The notes below the pieces were generated by a model. The model was given only the letters and a program-made list of their open reading frames with translations. It did no database searches and was not told where the DNA came from. From an uncultured Pelagibacteraceae bacterium (GTDB taxonomy: Bacteria; Pseudomonadota; Alphaproteobacteria; Pelagibacterales; Pelagibacteraceae), in contig CACFTO010000001.1 in NCBI GenBank assembly GCA_902569245.1, positions 76,066 to 140,065 on the forward strand: a DNA stretch of 64,000 nt. Direction: 5' to 3'. The first letter of the stretch is position 1. The number at the start of each line of letters is the position of its first letter. The translations under genes and the position numbers were made by a program. Positions 57,653-64,000 of the stretch are shown in pieces.

Positions 57653-59113
57653 ATGCTTCTGTTGTATAAGCCGATTCAAATGACAAATAAAATGCTTAAG
57701 TTTGTGGATATAGGTCAACAAAATCCACCTAAAAGAGATAAATCCCAAAGAAAAGAGGATTTTGGAGAGATTTATCAAGAGTTTATTCATGAAAAAGCTA
57801 AAGAACAATCGAGCAGATGCTCACAATGTGGTGTTCCTTTTTGTCAGGTTCACTGTCCATTAAGTAACAATATACCTGATTGGTTAAAGTTAACTGCAGA
57901 GGGAAGGTATGAAGAAGCTTACCATCTATCCCAAAGTACCAATAATATGCCGGAAGTTTGTGGAAGAATATGCCCACAAGATAGGTTATGTGAAGGAAAC
58001 TGTGTAATTGAGCAATCGGGACATGGAACAGTAACAATTGGTTCAGTTGAAAAATATTTAACAGATAAAGCGTGGGAAAATGGCTGGGTAAAACCAATAA
58101 ATGTAAAAATTGAAAATGAACAAAGTGTTGGAATTATTGGAGCAGGCCCCGCAGGATTAGCTTGTGGTGAAGAATTACGTAAAAAGGGATATCAAATAAC
58201 AATATATGATCGGTATGACAGAGCAGGTGGATTGTTAATATATGGAATACCAAATTTTAAATTAGAAAAACATGTGGTTGAGAGAAGAATTAAACTTTTA
58301 AAAGAAGGTGGAATAAAATTTGTTCATAATTTTGAGGTTGGTAAAGATTCTACATTAAAAGAATTACAATCAAAACATGATGCCTTATTAATTTCAACAG
58401 GTGTTTACAAAGCAAGAGAGGTTAACTTACCTGGAAATGATCTAAGTAATATTTTTCCTGCAATGGAATTCTTAACAGCTTCAAACAAAAAAGGCTTAGG
58501 TGATAAAGTCGAAATGTTTGATAACGGAACATTAAATGCTGAAGGTAAAGATGTAGTAGTAATTGGCGGTGGAGACACGGCAATGGATTGTGTAAGAACA
58601 TCAGTAAGACAAAAAGCCAAATCTGTAAAATGCCTTTACAGAAGAGATAGAGAAAATATGCCTGGATCAGCGAGAGAAGTAGGAAATGCTGAGGAGGAAG
58701 GTGTAGAATTTATTTGGTTAAGTAATCCAAAAGAGTTTAGAGGAACTAATAAAGTAAATAGTATTATTGTAGATAAAATGAAATTAACAGATCCAGATGA
58801 AAGTGGCAGAAGAAGACCTGTTGCAGAAGAAAACTCAGAATTTGAAATTAATGCTGATTTGGTAATTAAATCCTTAGGTTTTGACCCAGAAGATTTACCA
58901 GTTCTATTTCAGGAACCTAGATTACAAGTTTCACAGTGGGGAACAATAAAAGCTGATTTTGATACCTTGGAGACTAGTATACCAGGTATATTTGCGGCTG
59001 GAGACATAGTAAGAGGAGCCTCATTAGTTGTATGGGCTATTAAAGACGGTAGAGATGCTGCGACTTCAATCGAAAGCTATCTTCAATCAAAACAAAAAAT
59101 GAAGGTTGCATAA
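57653..59113 (+). CDS. gltD: Glutamate synthase small subunit
   Basis: RCSQCGVPFCQVHCPLSNNIPDWL, CGRICPQDRLCEGNCV, GAGPAGLACGEELRKKGYQ, GGGDTAMDCVRT. Confidence 0.95.
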   Translation: MLLLYKPIQMTNKMLKFVDIGQQNPPKRDKSQRKEDFGEIYQEFIHEKAKEQSSRCSQCGVPFCQVHCPLSNNIPDWLKLTAEGRYEEAYHLSQSTNNMPEVCGRICPQDRLCEGNCVIEQSGHGTVTIGSVEKYLTDKAWENGWVKPINVKIENEQSVGIIGAGPAGLACGEELRKKGYQITIYDRYDRAGGLLIYGIPNFKLEKHVVERRIKLLKEGGIKFVHNFEVGKDSTLKELQSKHDALLISTGVYKAREVNLPGNDLSNIFPAMEFLTASNKKGLGDKVEMFDNGTLNAEGKDVVVIGGGDTAMDCVRTSVRQKAKSVKCLYRRDRENMPGSAREVGNAEEEGVEFIWLSNPKEFRGTNKVNSIIVDKMKLTDPDESGRRRPVAEENSEFEINADLVIKSLGFDPEDLPVLFQEPRLQVSQWGTIKADFDTLETSIPGIFAAGDIVRGASLVVWAIKDGRDAATSIESYLQSKQKMKVA

Positions 59114-62100
59114 TGGATATTCAAAACAAAAATCGTAAACTTTTAAAAAATAATCATGTTTATGATGAAACTATGGAACATGATGCATGCGGAGTAGGTC
59201 TTGTTGCATCAACTGAGGGTCTAAAATCAAGAAAAGTAGTCGAATACGGTATTGAGGCTCTAAAAGCTGTATGGCATAGAGGTGCAATTGATGCAGACGG
59301 TAAAACTGGAGACGGAGCAGGTATTCATATTGAAATACCAAATGATTTCTTTGCTGAAAAAATTGAAATAACAGGTCATGAGCACGATAACTCAGATTTA
59401 TGTGTGGGAATGATTTTCTTGCCAAGAAATGACTTTGGGGGACAGGAGCAATGCAGATCAATTGTAGAAAGTGAATTAACAAAAAAGAATTTTAATATAT
59501 ATGGATGGAGACAAGTACCTGTGGATCCTTCAGTTTTAGGAGAAAAGGCAGAACAAACTAGACCTGAGATTACACAGGTTCTTTTTACTCATAATGATAA
59601 GTCAATTCATGGCAAAGATTTAGAAAGAGCTCTTTATGAAACTCGAAGAAAAATTGAAAAAGAAGCTTTAAGAAATCAATTAAACAATTTTTATATTTGT
59701 TCATTCAGCTCGAAATCAATAATTTATAAAGGAATGTTTTTAGCGGAGTCTTTATCTGACTTTTATCCAGATTTAAAAGATGAGCGTTTCATTTCACGTT
59801 ATGCAATTTTCCATCAAAGATTTTCTACTAACACCGCTCCAAGTTGGGATTTAGCCCAACCTTTTAGATCAATTGCTCACAATGGGGAGATAAACACTTT
59901 AAAAGGAAATATTAATTGGATGAGAATTCACGAAGAGGAAATGTTTAGTCCTTTGTTTGATGATATGGAAAATTTAAAACCAGTTATCCCTGCTGGTAAT
60001 TCTGATTCTGCATCATTAGATAATGTTTTTGAATTATTAAATATTTCTGGACATTCAGCACCTTTAGCAAAACTTATGCTAATACCAGATGCTTGGTCAA
60101 AAAAAAGTAAAGTTCTTCCAAAAGATCATCAACAACTTTTTAACTTTTTAAATAGTACAATGGAACCTTGGGATGGACCTGCTGCCATAGCTGCAACTGA
60201 CAATGAGTGGGTTATTGTAGGTAGTGACAGAAATGGACTTAGGCCTCTTAGATATACAATTACAAGAGATAAACTTCTATTTGCAGGATCTGAGACAGGA
60301 ATGATTGACCTAAATGAGAAGAAAATTGTTTCAAAAGGAAGATTGGGACCGGGTGAAATATTGGGAGTAAGAATTGAAAAAGGAAAAGTTTATACAAACA
60401 ATCAAATAAAGAATTATTTGTCTAAAGAATACAAACACTTCAATAATCAAATAATTGAATTAGATAAATCATTAACTATAGAAAATGAAAAAAGTGAGTT
60501 TTCAGGTGCTGATTTAAAAAAGATTCAACATTGTTTCGGTTATAGTCTTGAGGACTTGGAGTTAATTTTGCATCCAATGGCAGAGGATGCTAAAGAAGCA
60601 ATCGGGTCAATGGGAGATGACACTCCCCTTGCAGTTTTATCAGATAAATACAGGCCTCTTTATCATTATTTTAGACAGAATTTTAGTCAGGTGACCAATC
60701 CCCCGATCGACTCTCTTAGGGAAAATAAAGTGATGAGCTTGAAAACAAGATTTGGAAATTTAGGAAATATTCTAGATTTTTCTAATCTTACCGAGGAAAA
60801 TATTTATGTTTTAGATAGTCCAATTTTATCGAACACTCAGTTTGAAAAATTTATAAAGTATTTCGGAGATAACTATAAAATTTTAGATTGTACATTCAAC
60901 ACTGAGGAAAGTTTAGAAGAAGCTATAGAATTATTAAAAAATAACGCTGAAAAAGCAGTTAGAGAGGGTAATACTCAACTTATTTTATCTGACAAAAATA
61001 TATCTGAAACAAAATTACCAATGCCAATGCTTTTATGTATTGGTGCAATAAATACTCATTTAATAAAATTAGGCTTGAGAGGCTATGCATCAATTAATGT
61101 ACAAACAGGGGATGCCTTAGACACCCATTCATTTGCAACATTAATAGGTGTTGGAGCTACAACGGTTAATCCTTACCTAGCATTTGATAGTTTGCATCAA
61201 AGATATTCAAAAAAACTTTTTGGCAATTTCTCATTTGATGAGTGTGTAACCAGATATATTAAATCAGTAAATCTTGGACTATTAAAAATAATGTCAAAGA
61301 TGGGTATATCAGTTTTAAGTTCATATAGAGGCGGATGTAATTTTGAAACAGTTGGATTGAGTAGAACAATTGTAAAAGATTATTTTCCAGGAGTGTTATC
61401 TAAAATTTCTGGAATAGGATTAACTGGTATTGAAAAAAAAATAAGATCTATACATAAAGATGCGTTTGATATTCACTCAAACATTTTACCAATTGGTGGA
61501 ATTTACAGATATAGAAAAAATGGTGAAACACATCAATATCAAGGAAAATTAATTCATCTTTTACAAGCAGCTGTAGGTTCAAATTCATATGAAACTTATA
61601 AAAAATATACTAAGGGTATTTATGGTTTAAAACCAATTAGTTTAAGAGATTTAATTGATTTTAAAAATCAACAGGCAATTGATATTGATCAAGTTGAGCC
61701 AATAACTGAAATCATGAAAAGATTTGGAAGCGGAAGTATGTCTCATGGAGCCTTATCAAAAGAAGCACACGAAACACTTGCCATGGGAATGAACAGAATT
61801 AAAGGAGCTTCATGTAGTGGAGAAGGTGGAGAAGATGAAGAGAGATTTAAAGTATTAGATAATGGAGATAGCGCAAATTCTAGAGTAAAACAAATTGCTT
61901 CTGCAAGATTTGGAGTAACTATTAACTACTTAAATAATTGTAATGAGATTGAAATCAAAATTGCTCAAGGAGCAAAACCTGGAGAAGGTGGTCAATTACC
62001 TGGATTTAAAGTAACAGAGGAAATTGCAAGACTAAGACATTCTACGCCTGGCGTAACCTTAATATCGCCACCACCACATCACGATATTTACTCAATTGAA

Positions 62101-63609
62101 GACTTAGCTCAACTTATTTACGACTTAAAGCAAATTAATCCAAAGGCAAGAGTTGGTGTAAAATTAGTTGCCTCTTCAGGTATAGGAACTATTGCTGCAG
62201 GTGTTGCTAAAGCAAAAGCAGATATAATTTTAATTTCAGGACATAATGGTGGAACTGGTGCCACTCCACAAACAAGTGTTAAATATGTTGGTATTCCATG
62301 GGAAATGGGACTAACAGAGGCAAACCAAGTATTAACTTTAAACAAATTAAGACACCTAGTTACATTAAGAACAGATGGAGGAATTAAAACAGGAAGAGAC
62401 GTTGTAATAGCTGCAATGATGGGAGCCGAAGAATTTGGTGTAGCAACAACAGCGCTAGTTGCAATGGGTTGTATTATGGTGAGACAATGTCATTCTAATA
62501 CATGTCCAGTTGGAGTTTGTACTCAAGATGATGAATTAAGAAAAAAATTTACTGGCACTCCAGATAAAATAGTAAATCTATTTTCTTTTATAGCTCAAGA
62601 AGTTAGAGAAATTTTATCAAGTTTAGGATTTAAAAATTTAAATGAAGTAATCGGAAGAACAGATTTACTAAGACAAGTCAGTAAAGGATCACCGAATTTA
62701 GATGACCTAGATTTAAATCCTTTATTTGTTCAAGCTGATCCAGGCACAAACAAAAGATATTGTGAAACTCCTATAATAAATGAAGTACCAGATACTTTAG
62801 ACCAAAAAATTTGGCCTGAGATAGAAAGTTTAATTAACAGAAAATTGCCGTTAGAAAATGTTTATTCAATTGAAAATACAGATAGAGCTGTTGGAACAAG
62901 AATTTCATATAATCTCTATAAAAAATTTGGAAATAATAAATTAGGGGAAAATACCTTTGCTATTAACTTTAAAGGTTCTGCTGGTCAATCTTTTGGTGCC
63001 TTCGGTGTTAAAGGACTTAAACTAATGTTAAAGGGAGATGCAAATGATTACGTTGCAAAAGGTCTATCAGGTGCATCTATCGTGATTAAACTTCGAGATG
63101 AAAGTAATTTAATTTCAAATGAAAATACTATTATAGGAAATACAGTCTTATATGGAGCAACATCAGGATATCTTTTTGCTGCTGGACAGGCAGGTGAAAG
63201 ATTTGCTGTTAGAAATTCGGGTGCTACTGCAGTCATAGAAGGATGTGATTCAAATGGTTGTGAGTACATGACAGGTGGGTCAATAGTAATATTGGGAGAT
63301 GTAGGCGATAATTTTGGAGCTGGTATGACTGGTGGTATGGCATTTATATATGACCCAAAAAGCCAGTTTGCAAAAAAAGCTAATCCCGAAACAATAGTTT
63401 GGCAAACACCCGAGACAGAATACTGGAAAAACTATCTAAAAGATTTAGTTCTAAAACACAATGAGGAAACTAATTCTAATTTATCAGCACAGATTATTGA
63501 AAATTTTGACGATGAAATTAAAAATTTCTTACAAGTTTGCCCTAAAGAAATGTTAAATAAATTAGAAAACCCTATTACAAATAAAAGTTTAGTTGGAAAA
63601 GCTAGTTAA
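59113..63609 (+). CDS. gltB: Glutamate synthase large subunit
   Basis: DACGVGLVAS class II GATase, HQRFSTNTAPSWDLAQPFR, GASCSGEGGEDEERF, CHSNTCPVGVCTQD. Confidence 0.98.
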   Translation: MDIQNKNRKLLKNNHVYDETMEHDACGVGLVASTEGLKSRKVVEYGIEALKAVWHRGAIDADGKTGDGAGIHIEIPNDFFAEKIEITGHEHDNSDLCVGMIFLPRNDFGGQEQCRSIVESELTKKNFNIYGWRQVPVDPSVLGEKAEQTRPEITQVLFTHNDKSIHGKDLERALYETRRKIEKEALRNQLNNFYICSFSSKSIIYKGMFLAESLSDFYPDLKDERFISRYAIFHQRFSTNTAPSWDLAQPFRSIAHNGEINTLKGNINWMRIHEEEMFSPLFDDMENLKPVIPAGNSDSASLDNVFELLNISGHSAPLAKLMLIPDAWSKKSKVLPKDHQQLFNFLNSTMEPWDGPAAIAATDNEWVIVGSDRNGLRPLRYTITRDKLLFAGSETGMIDLNEKKIVSKGRLGPGEILGVRIEKGKVYTNNQIKNYLSKEYKHFNNQIIELDKSLTIENEKSEFSGADLKKIQHCFGYSLEDLELILHPMAEDAKEAIGSMGDDTPLAVLSDKYRPLYHYFRQNFSQVTNPPIDSLRENKVMSLKTRFGNLGNILDFSNLTEENIYVLDSPILSNTQFEKFIKYFGDNYKILDCTFNTEESLEEAIELLKNNAEKAVREGNTQLILSDKNISETKLPMPMLLCIGAINTHLIKLGLRGYASINVQTGDALDTHSFATLIGVGATTVNPYLAFDSLHQRYSKKLFGNFSFDECVTRYIKSVNLGLLKIMSKMGISVLSSYRGGCNFETVGLSRTIVKDYFPGVLSKISGIGLTGIEKKIRSIHKDAFDIHSNILPIGGIYRYRKNGETHQYQGKLIHLLQAAVGSNSYETYKKYTKGIYGLKPISLRDLIDFKNQQAIDIDQVEPITEIMKRFGSGSMSHGALSKEAHETLAMGMNRIKGASCSGEGGEDEERFKVLDNGDSANSRVKQIASARFGVTINYLNNCNEIEIKIAQGAKPGEGGQLPGFKVTEEIARLRHSTPGVTLISPPPHHDIYSIEDLAQLIYDLKQINPKARVGVKLVASSGIGTIAAGVAKAKADIILISGHNGGTGATPQTSVKYVGIPWEMGLTEANQVLTLNKLRHLVTLRTDGGIKTGRDVVIAAMMGAEEFGVATTALVAMGCIMVRQCHSNTCPVGVCTQDDELRKKFTGTPDKIVNLFSFIAQEVREILSSLGFKNLNEVIGRTDLLRQVSKGSPNLDDLDLNPLFVQADPGTNKRYCETPIINEVPDTLDQKIWPEIESLINRKLPLENVYSIENTDRAVGTRISYNLYKKFGNNKLGENTFAINFKGSAGQSFGAFGVKGLKLMLKGDANDYVAKGLSGASIVIKLRDESNLISNENTIIGNTVLYGATSGYLFAAGQAGERFAVRNSGATAVIEGCDSNGCEYMTGGSIVILGDVGDNFGAGMTGGMAFIYDPKSQFAKKANPETIVWQTPETEYWKNYLKDLVLKHNEETNSNLSAQIIENFDDEIKNFLQVCPKEMLNKLENPITNKSLVGKAS

Positions 63610-64000
63610 CTTTTTTGATTATAGATTTTAACTCTTTGCAAATAATATTTAAATTTTTTTTTGAAGAAAGGCTATGATCTCCATTTTTTATCAATAGTAG
63701 TTTTTTTTCTGCTTTAGGAAAAATTTTTAAAACTTTTCTTGAATACATTACTGGAACCACCTCATCCTTCTGCCCATGAACCATAGTTACAGGATTTGTA
63801 TTATATAATTTTCTGTTAAGAACTTTATTGCTGGTTTTTTTACCATCTAAAATCAGCTGTTTTGTTATTAAATACTCATAATCACCATTTTTAATTTTTG
63901 AAATACCTTTTGTTAAAATTTCACTTTTCGTTTTTTTTGGAAATTTTTTCCACATAATTCTTGTAAGAAACTCAGGAGCAGATCCAATTCCTAAAAAACC
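63602..64000 (-). CDS. Alpha/beta hydrolase, C-terminal part (5' end beyond window)
   Basis: Open frame to the window edge (FLGIGSAPEFLTRIMWKKFP...); VTMVHGQKDEVVPVMYSRKVLKIFP...NGDHSLS. Confidence 0.8.
   Translation of the reverse strand, partial: GFLGIGSAPEFLTRIMWKKFPKKTKSEILTKGISKIKNGDYEYLITKQLILDGKKTSNKVLNRKLYNTNPVTMVHGQKDEVVPVMYSRKVLKIFPKAEKKLLLIKNGDHSLSSKKNLNIICKELKSIIKKVN

Noticed and set aside
59171-59482. 103-aa minus ORF in gltB
   Set aside because: Shadow ORF in a well-conserved coding region; no domain.
1-64000. CRISPR arrays, IS elements, prophage, toxin-antitoxin or defence systems
   Set aside because: No spaced direct repeats, transposase/integrase or phage genes seen; essentially all genes are housekeeping. 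The HNH protein at 36409 is a common stand-alone alphaproteobacterial gene with no evidence of mobility.

Overview
This 64 kb, very AT-rich, tightly packed window is chromosomal DNA that looks like a streamlined marine alphaproteobacterium of the SAR11/Pelagibacterales type. The assignment is inferred from gene content, synteny and composition; no search was run. Nearly all of it is core genome: trpS (partial), nfu, tsaB-fur-miaB-phoH-ybeY-lnt-metK, nusA-infB-rbfA-rpsO-pnp, the irr/fabA-fabB-fabI locus, a rubrerythrin/Fe-S protein/DUF3501 operon, dut-coaBC-ubiB-ubiE/mutM-rpsT-dnaA-dnaN, argH-lysA, coq7-dsbB, tRNA-Leu(CAA), carD-fdxA-helicase, a TAXI-type TRAP transporter, tRNA-Arg(ACG), a pyruvate dehydrogenase E1/E2 operon, uppP and gltDB. 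I found no mobile elements, prophage, CRISPR array or rRNA. The most interesting observations are: (1) a pyruvate dehydrogenase whose lipoyl 'swinging arm' domain is fused to the N-terminus of E1 (AceE), while the adjacent E2 has no lipoyl domain, with a gamma-butyrobetaine-hydroxylase-like gene translationally coupled behind it; (2) a 27-aa, roughly +20 charged Lys-rich peptide gene (MAKRKKKAAKKKTKKKAKKKAKKKKRR) with its own SD, a leader hairpin and a terminator, next to a CarD homologue with a Lys-rich extension; (3) a rubrerythrin operon with a strong promoter whose start-site region shares an Irr-like TTTAGAAT(A/C)ATTAT motif with the irr promoter; (4) strong intercistronic hairpins lacking U-tracts; (5) two small membrane/lipoprotein genes absent from the ORF track; (6) candidate leaderless or tRNA-processing-derived mRNAs; (7) local absence of usual neighbours (rimI, corC, trmB, rimP, truB) and a short TsaB.
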